Positions 1-10,559 of a DNA stretch of 64,000 nucleotides are shown here, piece after piece. The notes beneath the pieces are model-generated. The model ran no database searches and had not been told where the DNA came from. It saw only the letters and a program-made list of their open reading frames with translations. Source of the DNA: Phymatolithon calcareum. Taxonomy: Eukaryota > Rhodophyta > Florideophyceae > Hapalidiales. The DNA lies in contig OZ345364.1 of assembly GCA_977006965.1 (NCBI GenBank), positions 2,480,001 through 2,544,000 of the forward strand, read 5' to 3'. How positions within the stretch are numbered: the stretch's first letter is position 1; each line of letters opens with the position of its first letter. The position numbers and the translations under genes are program-made.

Positions 1-175
1 TATACGCTATTAAGAAAAGTTCCGCTTTGCAAGCTTGCTACTAACGCTAACTTGCGCAAATAGTCTATAAAAGACGGCTATCTTGCAAAGCTAACTTGCA
101 AGCTTGCTAAGAAAAGCTGGCTTGCAAGCTATAGTTGCAAGCAAGTCCCTTTAGTGCAAAGCTGGCAAAATAGTT
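1..175. repeat. CTTGCAAG-rich short-repeat tract
   Basis: The palindromic octamer CTTGCAAG, or GCAAGCTTGC around it, recurs about six times, with a TATAAAA-like stretch near 66. It looks like a decayed simple repeat cut by the window edge. No gene is visible. A similar TTGCAAGT motif recurs at 9.05-9.45 kb. Confidence 0.4.
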
Positions 176-1747
176 TAGAAACTCTATATGAAAAATGTTG
201 CCTATCCGAAGTAGAGGTCGGCAATGGAACAAAAACGAACAAGACCAACAACCAACTGCGAACACCATTCAATGGAGATTATCGCACCATCAAATACTAT
301 ACGTGTTGGCACGCATATTATTCTACTCTACGAATTATCCGAGAATACAAGTAAGTTCTCTCTCGCTTTTTACAGAGGTCCATACCTGGGCGTGCGTTAC
401 TGCCTTCGGAAATTGCCTGCTTATTAAACCTTCCTGACTATCCTGATGGAGTGTACGAAGGCCGATGAGGGAATGCGGTCTCTATTCGTGGACATACGGA
501 AAAGGAAGCCTAGGGAAAGATTCCAGGCGGGGACTTCTTTCTTGACCGGCAATGTTGATCTTCTATCACGATGATTGCTCTGCCACAAGCTTATTCGACA
601 TCCATAGAGATTCGTGCATAATTCAACGGAAAAAGATCGCCAATGGCTGATCTAATGCTGCTCGTTAGATGGCATCACGGAGAGACGCATCGGTGGCATA
701 CTTCGTGCCGAAGAGCTGCAACATGGGCAATGCTTCACGCAGTGCAATGAGAGCTAACCCGTGTGTTGTATGAATTCCTCGAGGTTTAAAGTTCGCAAAT
801 GTGGTATTTAACCACTATCTTAGAAAACGGTCTCGTCTTGCCATGGAAATAAAGCGGTCTTAAACGATTGCGATGATTGCTGTAAAATTTTATACGTAGC
901 ATTTAGGAGGACAAATTTTTGATAAAATATGTTTACCGCGCTGCTGGGTGCGAAAAGAACGAGAAAGCTGTCATATTCTTCTTTATTCGTCAGATCGGAG
1001 GCTCAACACTTTGAGACGTAGGTTGCATGATACGGCGCTAAATTCTAAGTAATAGCACCTGTTCTGTAAAATTGCTGGGATGATTGAGTCTAGTCCTTTC
1101 GCTGCTGAAACGAGGTTGAGAAATTAATGTATTTTCAACGCTGGGTAAGTAATTAGGGCACTGTTCGAAGTAGAGAAAAGATCCGTCGTGAAACCTCCCA
1201 TGGTGGTGCAGGTGGGATCGACGAAGCTTTTTTCTGATCGTGCACAAGCGCCTTGTATCTTGCATCTTGAGCCACAGCAAGATCGCTTGACGTATACTTC
1301 GAATTCTAGACAAGACCAGAACTACCAGGATGAATATTGGTAGGTTTGATAAGAGGATCAAAGGCGAGAGTGGGAAGGTAGACATGGCGACATGAGACGT
1401 GGTTCAAGCCTGGCCCGGAGAACTTAACATCGCTCTTTTGTCCGATATAGCGGCAGTGAGCTTATCTACAGCGTCTTATATCGACCTGACTTATTTCCTA
1501 GTATCTTTCACTCGTCCATTGAGATTGGCGGTGCCACTTCCGACGAATGGTACAGAAGCGGGTAAAAAATGATGTTGGGCGACTTGCTGGGGAATGACGG
1601 GTGTCATTGAATATACTATGTGCCTAGTGAGCCGGGTGCAAGCGTAATCGGGGTGAATATATCCGTCGGGCAGATAGGGATGATAGAAGAAAACTGCGGA
1701 GGATGGTGAATACTTGTTTTCCTTCCTGGTCATCGAACATAACGCCT
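176..1747. other. No recognisable gene
   Basis: Only short, overlapping open frames without recognisable motifs occur on either strand. Composition is mixed, and no terminal repeats, tRNA or long tandem repeats were seen. Confidence 0.4.
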
Positions 1748-2074
1748 TTAGTGCTTAAGAATACTCAGAGTTGGGTCTCCTTTAAGAGCGAAAGCTTTGC
1801 GGTAGGAAAGCGTAGTAGATTTTGTGTCCGGAATGTTTTCTAGAAACATATCGATCAACTCGTGCAACTCCAGGTCAGTTGCCGTAAGGGCCATGACGGG
1901 ACGCGGCGGAGGTACAACAGGCGCATCTCCTTCTTTAGAGATAGCCCGCTGAAGCTGCTGGAAAGGGATCCCTATAGGGTTGATTTGCAGTGCCGGAAAC
2001 TGTGCTGGGATCAGAACTCGGGTATTCAGAGTCGTACTTTCAGAAGCAGAACTTCTAGTAGAACTATTAGACAT
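1748..2074 (-). CDS. Hypothetical protein, 108 codons, weak support
   Basis: I do not recognise this frame. It starts with a Ser/Thr-rich stretch (SNSSTRSSASESTTLN), followed by a proline-rich segment and a short, probably helical acidic part (LELHELIDMFLENI). There is no signal peptide or transmembrane helix. No ribosomal or promoter signal fixes the start, and the flanking 1491-1733 minus frame has no clear relation to it. It may be a fragment of a mobile-element ORF or a chance frame. Confidence 0.22.
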   Translation of the reverse strand: MSNSSTRSSASESTTLNTRVLIPAQFPALQINPIGIPFQQLQRAISKEGDAPVVPPPRPVMALTATDLELHELIDMFLENIPDTKSTTLSYRKAFALKGDPTLSILKH

Positions 2075-3170
2075 TGTGCGAGTATTTCCTATAGATCAGA
2101 AGCCAGATATTTATTGTAAAGTAGATCTTAGTGAAGGTACAGTGCTTCTTCTTGCCGAAATGTCGAGCAAAATTGGGCTTATTTTCGAAAGGCTTTGCAC
2201 TTCAGGGACAGATGAGCGTGTCCGGGAAGAGGTTGAGAATTTGTGTCCGCTTCTGGTGCTTTCCGAGTTTAGGTGGTTAGCGAAAGAGCTATATTGACCA
2301 CCATTGTTGCTGTGTTCACATCAGTTCAATTCGTTCTGAGAAATCATTTTTCGATCGGATGCGAACTACGACGTGCTGAAGATAAGAAAGTGGTTTCGAC
2401 TGCGTGTGCTGCGCTTGCCTATCCTCGACGCAAGTCGACGCTCGTGGCGCTGCCTTGGGCTGCAGAAAAAGGGGAATTTACGAGACTGATGTGTACTCAA
2501 CAAAGTTCGCGAACCGGGCTCGCAAAAGTTCACGAGCACTTGCCGTTGGGGGCAGCTTATCGGATGAGAGGGAGCCTGGAGGTAGAGATAGTGGCGCGAA
2601 AGCACCACTGAACTGGAAGTTCGATCAGGGAGGCGACGGTGTTGGAGTATAACACAGTTCTCGACTGATCGACGGGGCACCCGGAAGAAAATTTGTATTA
2701 GTGAGGGGAAGGAGGCCAAAAAAGATCGCAGCGGATGTTGGGGAGATAATGCACGTGGCCTCCTATACGGGTATGACGGGCTGCGCGGAACTTGGCGCTC
2801 AGCGCTCAGGAATGGGACAGCCTTTTTATTTCTGAATCAGACTCGGTGACACGGCGTACTCGTCGACGATCACGGCACATAAGTGCACCGTGGTGGGCTG
2901 GATACTCTGTGATGGATTGAACTTACGATAGAGAGCCCAATTTTCGTTAGACGCTATACAGCTCAATAACCTGAACGATACAACGAAGGAAAACTCTTTG
3001 AAAAGAGTTAATAATCGGACTCACTGTTGAAATAGCGGCGTGTTCACTCGGAAACCAAAAAGATGCATCTAGAAAATTATTCAATTCCTGCAATCTACAC
3101 CAAAAGGCATCAGGAACAGTGACAGGGATGTCGAAAAAGACCAAATTCGGCGGTTATACACTTTAGACAC
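2075..3170. other. No recognisable gene
   Basis: Several overlapping frames of 60-117 codons lie on both strands between 2.0 and 2.7 kb, but none has a recognisable motif and they shadow each other. Nothing further is seen up to the minisatellite. Confidence 0.35.
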
Positions 3171-3480
3171 GCGACGTGTGCAGAGGTACAATGTTGTACA
3201 CGACGAGGACCGCAGCCACAGCCTGGCACACGAGGAAGACCGGGGCACAATGTGGCACGCGGTGAAGGCGGGGATAAAATGCGTCACAAGACGAGGGCAG
3301 GCGCACAATGCAACACACTGTGAGGGCGGGGTCACCATACTGCACGCGACAGGAGCGGCGGATACGCTATAGCGCGCGACCGAGCGGCGTGCACAATATT
3401 GCACACGAAGGGACGGCGGGAAAATTGCAGGTCACGCGGGACAGTGGCCGGCACAATGTGACACATGCGGGTCGGCCGGT
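3171..3480. repeat. Degenerate minisatellite, part 1
   Basis: About ten imperfect units of roughly 25-35 bp share the core GCACAATGTNGCACACG followed by a GGxCGGCG-like G-rich spacer, for example at 3187, 3247, 3307, 3391 and 3450. Each core is itself nearly palindromic (ACAATGTTG). GC content is far above that of the neighbours. The short open frames across it simply follow the repeat and are not genes. Confidence 0.7.
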
Positions 3481-3484
3481 ACGT

Positions 3485-3654
3485 CAGAAAGCCCGAATCA
3501 TATATGTAGCAATGCAAATATTTAATTATAGCACGATCATATAAAATGAATTGAACTTCCCATAATATAAAAATACTTGATTCCGACATGCATTTGAAGC
3601 ACGAGCTATAATTTTAATATTAACTTTGCTACACAAAGGTTTCCGATTTATTGA
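3485..3654. other. AT-rich block interrupting the minisatellite
   Basis: About 170 bp of AT-rich sequence separates the two parts of the GC-rich minisatellite, which suggests insertion into an array that was once continuous. No terminal repeats or target duplication were found. Confidence 0.4.
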
Positions 3655-3800
3655 GGTACAATTTAGAACACACGGAGCGGTGGGCACGATGTAAAACATG
3701 ACAGCACTGCGGGCACAATGTTGCACATGTGGGCATGGGGTACAATGTAGAACACGCAGGGCGGCGGGCGCACAGTAAAAACGACGGCGGAGGCCGGCGC
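3655..3800. repeat. Degenerate minisatellite, part 2
   Basis: Four to five further units of the GCACAATGTxGCACA-type repeat occur here (near 3687, 3714, 3738 and 3769), in the same orientation as part 1. The unit spacing and G-rich linkers match. Confidence 0.65.
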
Positions 3801-4260
3801 AATGCGCCCCTGGTCGACGCAGCGTGCGCAGTCCCACCAGGCTTGGTGACGAGCGCGCAGTGAGTCAGAGGCTTCTATCGAGCTCGCGTTAGTTCCCGAA
3901 AGTCAGGCAGTGCGCGAGATGACGGGAACCTGTGTGGGACGTTGAATGACCACCGCAGAGCAAAGGGAACAGCAATTGTTTTCTTCCAATTCTTCTACCG
4001 CTAAATGGGCGACGTTACAATCTGTTGCATATATATCAGGCTGACGGCCACGAGAGCGTCACGGCCAAATTACATAAACTACTATCATCATATAAAAGGT
4101 GTGTATGTAACGATTGCAGTGCAATTACAGGAACATACGAAAGCAGCATCTATCATAAAGGACAACAAGGATAGCTGCAGGACATGAATATACACTCCTA
4201 AAACGCCCAATTGTTCGAAATTAGGAGAACAAGCCGCGTCAGACTCTTCACCGCAAACAG
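3801..4260. other. No recognisable gene
   Basis: This starts GC- and CpG-rich next to the minisatellite and becomes AT-rich. No coding or RNA feature could be supported. Confidence 0.35.
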
Positions 4261-4347
4261 GCACACACGGGATTCGAACCAAGTACTTTTCTCTTGGCCT
4301 CATATGCGCACCCCAAGGAAGCATTTTAATCACTGCGCCACAGGTGG
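4261..4347 (-). other. tRNA-like / SINE-like sequence
   Basis: On the minus strand an A-box-like TGGCGCAGTGATTAA lies about 50 nt before a perfect B box, GGTTCGAATCC (plus-strand 4270-4280), the spacing of a pol III internal promoter. The acceptor, anticodon and T stems do not pair properly, so this is not a functional tRNA. A degenerate tRNA gene or the head of a tRNA-derived SINE is the best reading. Secondary structure was judged by eye only. Confidence 0.4.
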
Positions 4348-4573
4348 AAATCAGAATATCATCACTTTCAAAGATACGAATTGGATGAGCGGAGATACCT
4401 TACGCCTAGAGATAACGATTTTTACGGCGTTCAGAATTCTTGATTGAAGAATATTTTTCGGGATTCTTGTCACTGTACATGATTGAAAGTGGTTTGGTTT
4501 CTTATACGAATACTCATCATATGTTCGTAACTTATATACTTTTGGAGTATACTGTATGGCCTAGGTGAGAAAG

Positions 4574-5720
4574 CAGGGAGTTGCGGGAGTTGCAGGAAAT
4601 CCCGCTTTTGGGTCTTATATGTAAAATAGAAAAATTGAGCTCACCGTGAGAAGCACGCTTCTTGGGAATTTTTCCTGCGTGATATCACGCTGCGTTGCTA
4701 GGAGCACACGAAAAAGTGGTAAGACCTGGGCTACAATCATGTTCTTTGCTCCGCACCGTGGTACCGGACGGAGCTTCGGCAGTTGGTGTCTCGCAGAATT
4801 TGAGGGAAAGCGAAGCATCCAGCACTCATGCCAGTGTTGCTGGGCTTTCCGGCGTTGTTCTAATGCATTCGCGTTGCAATCATATTCACCCGCAATTCGA
4901 AGATCACGAATCGTTGCGAACACGCATAAAGATTCATCAAAGTGCATGGATATAGCGAAGGTGCGAAACAGTATAATATTCGCCGACTTTAGAAATCTAG
5001 AACGTGGTACATCCCTCGTAAAAATTCTAATCCAGATTTCATTAACATGGTTGCAATAACCTAATGGAAATTTTTTATACTGTCTCTTCATCGCAAGAAA
5101 AGATAAATGCTGCAATACTTATACCACGCGTCAAAGTCGGCAGTATAACTCCGAAACATGCATTTTTGCTGATTTTTCAAGTCGCGGGATAAGGGTCAGT
5201 ATATTTTTCAATTGGCAATATTAAGCGGGATTCGGCAGTATAAAGTGAGACCTGTTCGAACTGCGCTTCCAAACTATCTCTTAAAAATGTGTCTCACTCT
5301 TGTGCCGCCCCTCGAAGTTTATATACCTCGATAAAAAATATGTCGATATAGTTGTAGACAGCGATAAACGTCATGTCGAAAGCACGGTGAACGGGATTCA
5401 CCGAGTTTCTCAGACTTTATGATACGATCAAATGCAAGCGAATTGAACCAGTAAATAGAAAAACAAGCATGCTGTAAATGACACGCAGAAATTACGCCGC
5501 CGTCATAATGTTGTCTGACAAGGTTGTGTAAATCGAATGATATATGATATGGTACAGTACTTGATTCGGTGGACTCGTTGGCAAGGAGTTTTTTGAGAAA
5601 GTAAATGTTACGTTGATGGAACGGAAGACCTACACAGGGGCACCAGAGCATACTCTAATTTTTTGAAAAGGCCCAATCTACTCCAAGATCATTGAAAAAG
5701 CCATTTCCCACAACTCCCTG
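4574..5720. mobile_element. Possible decayed DNA transposon bounded by short inverted repeats
   Basis: CAGGGAGTTGCGGGA at 4574 and the inverse of CAGGGAGTTGTGGGA ending at 5720 form a 15-bp inverted pair with one mismatch. Between them are only broken frames, of which the longest (4615-5115 minus and 4646-5059 plus) overlap antisense and have no recognisable domain. No flanking target duplication was found, so the pair may be coincidental. Confidence 0.25.
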
Positions 5721-5976
5721 TAATCTCCGCTGTTCAAAACTCCTGCAATGCACACCTGTTTAGTCAGGCTTATGATTCGAATTCACTTCTAATATATATC
5801 CTCTTTTTGAGTCGCTCCAAAATGGGCATCCATTTAACGAGGATCGACTGTACCAAAATACCAATACTATAATGTGGAACTATTAGTCGGTAGAATCAAA
5901 AAATAGAAAATTGTAGCCTGCTTCGATAATAGTATAATAAAAAAAGCTTGATTTATATGTATGATGTGAGAGAGTA

Positions 5977-6443
5977 TAGTCGAACCCCTCCAACTGCAAC
6001 ATTTCGAGACAGGTAGTATATTTTCTGTTCAAGGGGTTTTCCGGTCGGAGGGGTCTGTCATACAATCAAAATTCATACGGTTTACAGTGAACTTACAGAA
6101 TGTGGGCACGTATCCTTTTGTCGAAGGTTGGGAATATATTTGAACCCCTTTTCCCAAGTTAGGTTCCTAAAAATGATCCAATTTTGAAAACAAAGAGTCG
6201 AAAGTTATCTTTTCTAGCTCTCATTTCGCACGAACAGCCACCTGTCTTAAACTCCTCATTTGGAAAACATCTTCAAAATTTATCGAAAATAAGGGCCCAA
6301 TTTTTCAGGCTCGCAATTTGCAAGTTCACAACCCACCTTTAAATTTCAATATTTTTCCGAACTTTTTCTGTCGGGAAAGGCTGCTCGTTTCCAGTTTTGC
6401 ATGCTTTTCAGCTATAGGATTTTCAGTTAGAGGGGTTTGACTT
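5977..6443. mobile_element. pogo/Tigger-like MITE, 467 bp
   Basis: Ends at 5977 (TAGTCGAACCCCTC) and 6443 (inverse AAGTCAAACCCCTC) are inverted repeats of about 22 bp with few mismatches, and each is flanked by TA, the target duplication of Tc1/mariner/pogo elements. The interior repeats the motif as a subterminal block near 6030-6055 (AAGGGGTTTTCC, GGAGGGGT), as often seen in Tigger-type MITEs. There is no transposase. The right end abuts the first recognisable LINE codons at 6449. Confidence 0.5.
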
Positions 6444-6448
6444 TATTC

Positions 6449-6528
6449 TCTTGGATCCTCACAGCGGGAGACAGAAACAAGAATTCGTTCATACTTGACA
6501 GAGGCGTCCCTCAAGGGCCCACTGCTCA
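6449..6528 (+). pseudogene. LINE-A reverse transcriptase, motif B fragment
   Basis: One frame encodes WILTAGD, a short linker, and LDRGVPQG followed by P-rich residues. This is the conserved RT stretch that precedes the active site, and the LINE at 13.7 kb has TTAGDEEKKW and LIDRGVPQGSPLSP at the same place. The frame breaks at the edge of the 6529-6993 insert, just before the residues CLYN that resume at 7000. Confidence 0.75.
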
Positions 6529-6993
6529 GCCCATGCGTAACAATCACATACACCCAGTATGTATGTTACCCAAGTTTCTGTATTGTAGAAAACTGTAATT
6601 GTAATTTACTTTAATTTGTGGCTAGACTTTCTAGAATACTTTTCATGAAATATTTGTAGAAACATCTAGAAACACATTCGAACTTTCTAGATGTATCTGG
6701 AACGCGAACAGAACTCTCCAGAAACATCTAGAAACTAATTGGACCATTCTAGATTGTTCTAGAACACGAATGGAACTTTGTAGAAACATCTAGAGAATTG
6801 AAATGTGCAATTTTCGTGCACATAAATTATGATAGAGAATATAGGATATGTCTATATAATCACCGCCTGGAATCCGACTAGCGGGCCGGAGGGAGACAGA
6901 CAACCAACGACTGATAATAAGTAAATAATCAAAGAGTAGTAGTATTGTACATACACAACTCCCACCAGCTCAATCAACCCCTGAATTAGTCAT
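6529..6993 (+). mobile_element. Insert in LINE-A with heat-shock-like motifs and TATA box
   Basis: About 465 bp separate RT motif B from the residues that follow it in the related LINE, so this block is foreign. It holds two TTCnnGAA palindromes (6629-6636, 6642-6649), then about 2.3 copies of a ~62-bp repeat (6654-6800) carrying AGAAACATCTAGAAAC and several GAA/TTC blocks. A TATATAA lies near 6853. The layout resembles the promoter of a solo LTR, but TG...CA ends with a clean target duplication could not be fixed. CCAAGTTT occurs near both edges (about 6566 and 6987). Confidence 0.5.
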
Positions 6994-7616
6994 TCGTTTC
7001 ACCAAGTTTGTACAACATATTTATAGACGATTTCGTGGAGCGCGTAAGCGCTTTTCAGAGCGAGAAAGCAGACGTATCTGCAGTTATATTTGCAGACGAC
7101 GTGATCCTGCTTGCGAAAACCCCGCACGCGCTGCAGCACCTGCTCGATATTGGAACGAAATGGGCCGAAGAGAGAAGAATGACGTGGAACACCAAAAAAG
7201 ATAAAAGCGAGGTGCTGGAGTCGACCGAGAGAAAGAACCACACATTCCGGCTAGCGCACCAGACCCTTTCGCGGCCACCTGAAGTTTCATACCTCGGGAT
7301 ATCTCTAGGACCAACCGGAATTACGGTCACAAGCACAATCAGGTGCATAAGAAACGCCAAAGCAGCGGTACACCAACTGAAGTCACTTGGGGTATTCATT
7401 CGGGGGATAAACATCCTGAAAGCCATACGTATCTACAAATCGTTGATCCAACCAAGGTGGGAATGCGCCATCCATCTCGCACCGTGGACCTCAGAAGTGC
7501 AAGAAACTATCGGAAGTAGAAAGAACCTTCTTCTTCCAAGTATTCGGTGGTACGGCAAGTGGAAGGATCGAGCGGCTCTGGTTTCTGCGCAAGATCCAAC
7601 CACCAGAACAAAGTAG
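6994..7616 (+). pseudogene. LINE-A reverse transcriptase, active-site half
   Basis: The frame encodes YNIFIDDF, the catalytic FADD box (AVIFADDVILLAKT) and MTWNTKKDKSEVL, then the thumb region with YLG and WECAIHLAPWTSEV. These match the LINE at 13078-14345 block for block. The first RT blocks lie upstream of the insert or are missing. The frame ends at a stop, and ORF2 continues in another frame near 7636 (MLRRGKERNAAI). It is a relic, not an active enzyme. Confidence 0.8.
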
Positions 7617-8448
7617 AGAAATATTAGCGCTGAGGATGCTGCGACGAGGAAAGGAAAGGAATGCGGCTATCCTATCCAAGCCAAGGGAAGAGCGAAACTT
7701 CAAAGAACTGCAGTGGGCAAGTCGCGATATTGCCGCGATACTGCAACAAGAACAGTTCGCGGCCGACTTCTGTCGAGACTCAGCATGGGCACTAGAGCGT
7801 GTTCGAGGTATTCCACGTCGACCAGCGCGACGTAGAAGGCCTGGTCGTATACATTCCACGCAACACTTATTTCGTGTATTACAGTAGCAATCATTCGACT
7901 GATTTTGTGGATAGTTTACTTTCGTTTTCAATAGGAACACAATGTTTACCCAGGTTGGGTAACGAAATTGGTGTAGCAGAAATGGTATAAAAGCTCGCTG
8001 AGAGTTCCTCACTGAGAAGGAACCGAGCATCAAGAACAAGAAGGAATAACCACACGTCAAATTCTAGTGCAAGCTAGTGCGGCAGAAACCGATCGCTGGA
8101 AAAAGCGCGTACCACTCGTCGTGGACGCAGCCGGATTCATAGACCATTCAGGCACTACGAACATGGACTCTATTATCCTCTTTTGATCCTACCTTAGGGC
8201 TGTGAATCAAAGGACGACAATTGCTGACTTCATCAAGTCATCTCGCCAAGCGGAAAGCTTGACTTTGATTGATAGCAGGCTGGTGTGCGAATAAGTCATC
8301 TCGCTCATTCGAGAAAGCTTGGCAACTTCGGTATCGGGAGGTCATTGATACGAAGGGTTGAATCACCATAAATTCCGGGTTATCCAACCCTGACCTGACT
8401 GTCCAATATAAGGAGAATTTAATAGTACGAAGTGACACCTTCAAACAT

Positions 8449-8826
8449 ATGCAGGAAGGGAAATCTCCAGGCCAACTCCGCCTACTACTGTTCGCAAAAG
8501 AAAGCACGAGGCTCGAAGCAAGAAGAAAGAGGAAAATACGGTACGACAAACCGGATGAGATCCCGGCCATCATCAGGTTTACCAAGGTGAGACACCTCCA
8601 GCTGGTCATAAAATACGCAAGCGGAATTTTCCCTCAAGTGAGCACGACGCTAATATCGAATACATTCGGAACGGTAGCAGACTGCAACCTGGAGACCATA
8701 CGCATGAACCTGACAAAGTATGAACTGGACTCCGGAGAAATGTTAAGAACGGAAAAGGCATAAGACTCCATACTACTCTACAGCGTCATCATAAATGACA
8801 ATATGGAAAACGACGAGTCCCTGTAT
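8449..8826 (+). pseudogene. LINE-A ORF2 C-terminal domain
   Basis: The frame encodes a conserved C-terminal block, VRHLQLVIKYASGIFPQ, followed by about 50 residues ending near RTEKA. The same block is KHRLLAVKWFFGRFPP in the LINE at 19.37 kb and RHRTLAIKWSFGISPP at 27.5 kb (minus). A TAA at 8761 interrupts it; the younger copy at 52.9 kb has a leucine codon there and reads on to NDESLY and a TAG. The function of this domain is unknown. Confidence 0.65.
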
Positions 8827-8963
8827 TAGGGACCAGGCGATATACTAGAATGAACAAGTTACGAAAAGCTGCCCCCGTAAAGTCTTAGGAGTGTCAATGA
8901 GGGCTTTCAAAAAAACAATTAAGCAGTTGTAAAAAAAAACCTGGTGTTGTGATATTGATTATT

Positions 8964-9460
8964 ACTGTCGGCATTCGGCAAGTGGGACATCTGGTTTTTG
9001 TCGGGTCACAAAGTAACTTTGTTTGATGGCGAAATGAAATCTAAGAGGGCTGTTGGCAGGGCTACTAGCAAGTAGATTTTTATTGATTGCTAGATACAGT
9101 GCAATTCGATTTGCAAGTAGCAGTCCCGGCGATTGTCTGCAAGTTGTATTGCAAGTTGATAGCATGCATTTATGACATGGGCCACGTCACGCAGCGCTGT
9201 ATTCACACGTGGACTGAACGCCACGTCAGTACTGTAAACACTTGAATTGGTGCTCTACGTTTGTGACTATGATGGATTCGGCATAATACGTACCGAGATG
9301 GTACAGTATAAATTAGAGAGTGCATGACATGCACTACAATGTGTCCGCTCAACACAGTCAAACATTTTGCAATTCGTATTGCAAGTAGGCGGGTTTTTTG
9401 CAGTCCCACTCCAGTACAAGTAGATTGCAGTATACTGCAAGTCCAGTATACTGGATAGGA
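8964..9460. repeat. TTGCAAGT-motif region with a 21-bp direct repeat
   Basis: A 21-bp sequence, TGCAATTCG followed by TTGCAAGTAG, occurs at 9100-9120 and again with two changes at 9368-9388. Further TTGCAAGT or CTGCAAGT units lie near 9140, 9152 and 9438. No gene is supported here. Confidence 0.45.
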
Positions 9461-9714
9461 CCCCTGGCTGTTGGGGCTGGGAAACTTCCTTACACGACTT
9501 TTCATTATGGTCTGGTTTGGTATAACATATCCCGCACGTAAATGGCCGAGCGTGTTCACCGAGTCAAAGACATTTCTTAATAGCTTTGAAGAGGAACTTC
9601 TATGCTGCGAAAAACGTTGAAGCTGTATGAATTTAGTACAGAATGGGTGGACAAAACTAGAGCATTGGAATTATTTATTTATTTTTATTTTTTTCCGCTT
9701 CAGTGTCGAGAATG

Positions 9715-9751
9715 AATAATTTATTGCTGAACGCAGAAGCAATAAATTATT
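9715..9751. repeat. Hairpin, 14-bp perfect stem
   Basis: AATAATTTATTGCT is followed after 9 nt by its exact inverse AGCAATAAATTATT. It lies just beyond the 3' end of the hAT relic and could be part of that element's subterminal sequence. Confidence 0.6.
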
Positions 9752-9761
9752 GTATTCAAGT

Positions 9762-10471
9762 TCATTGAAGAATAAATAACTGGTTATTCCCAATTATTAA
9801 ATCCCTCTTGATATTTTCTGTCACGATAGCATTGACGTCTTCGATTCCCCACGGACCCAAGTTAGCATGCAGGAACCTCTGCTTCTCGAAGATTGCAAGA
9901 CTAACGCTTCTTCTCCTATTATCCAACGCGTAACCTGCGATAGAGAAAAGCCTCTCGCACATGTTCGACGTTGGTACAATGAATCGCAAGTCCATGTACT
10001 CAGAATCAATGTAAATAACGCTTTTGCGACGCTTCAATGCCCGGTCGGTTAGCGAGAGTGAACTGTAATCAACAGTCAAACTCACAGCACAGACAAAATT
10101 TTCAATTTCTCGGTAGCAGATAGCTCAGCCGCTGACATCGCAGAAACGAGTTTCTCCATAATTTTCACAATTCCGGACTCGAATTCAGGGTGATGGATGA
10201 TTGCCGCCGTCGAGCCCAAGCGGACAGAAAGTTGTGGGAACTCTTTTCTCACCGTATCGAAAAATACCCGGGCGTTCGCCATCGATACGTCATCATTTTG
10301 GAGAGCCTTGGTAAATGTATCGAATGAAGTGAACTCCTCGCATAACGACTCTACTTTTCGGTTTTGGCGTGTGCTTAACGAATCGGCCTCGTCAATATTC
10401 AGCTGGGATAGTAACTCTTTGATAGCCATGTAGCGCTTGAGCATTTGCGCTGCCGATAACCATCGTGTCAC
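9762..10471 (-). pseudogene. hAT-family transposase, 3' part, frameshifted
   Basis: Two minus-strand frames are adjacent. 10082-10471 begins TRWLSAAQMLKRY, a typical hAT block. 9762-10085 carries the hAT C-terminal dimerisation region, with FIVPTSNMCERLFSIAGYA followed by RRRSVSL and FEKQRFLHANLGPWG. The frames overlap by 4 nt, indicating a single frameshift near 10083. The N-terminal BED finger and most of the RNase-H-like core are missing, so this is about a third of a usual 600-700-residue transposase. No CAGGG-type TIRs with an 8-bp duplication were found. Confidence 0.85.
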
Positions 10472-10518
10472 ATTGCTTCGGTAGGGACGTAAGTGCGTAA
10501 AGTTGCGGAGTTATGCGC

Positions 10519-10558
10519 ATTTTGGCCCGAAAATTATTTCGTTTATTTGGGCCAAAAT
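10519..10558. repeat. Hairpin, 10-bp perfect stem
   Basis: ATTTTGGCCC and its inverse GGGCCAAAAT enclose a 20-nt AT-rich loop, upstream of the hAT relic. Confidence 0.55.
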
Positions 10559-10559
10559 C

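Larger units (their letters stand above)
6446..8939 (+). mobile_element. LINE-A, decayed 5'-truncated non-LTR retrotransposon
   Basis: Reverse-transcriptase coding sequence starts at 6449, is split by a foreign insert (6529-6993), resumes at 6994 and decays through stops and frameshifts to the ORF2 C-terminus at 8449-8826, followed by a 3' UTR and an A9 tail at 8931-8939. Residues around 6449-6528 (WILTAGD...LDRGVPQG) match the corresponding part of the LINE at 13.0-14.3 kb. The 3' end is repeated at 23847-24043 (plus) and 52778-53095 (minus). There is no endonuclease domain, so the copy is 5'-truncated. A second disruption seems to lie around 7850-8060. Confidence 0.8.

Noticed and set aside
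3171-3800. CRISPR array
   Set aside because: Units are degenerate, spacers are not unique, there are no cas genes, and the sequence is eukaryotic.
4261-4347. Functional tRNA gene on the minus strand
   Set aside because: A and B boxes are good, but the acceptor, anticodon and T stems do not pair.
4615-5115. 166-codon minus frame and 137-codon plus frame as genes
   Set aside because: They lie antisense to each other, have no recognisable motif, and sit inside a possible decayed transposon.
7800-8071. Solo LTR inside LINE-A, with TATA (GGTATAAAAG near 7985)
   Set aside because: A TGTT start and a possible ...CA end exist, but the flanks show no target duplication and no second copy was seen.
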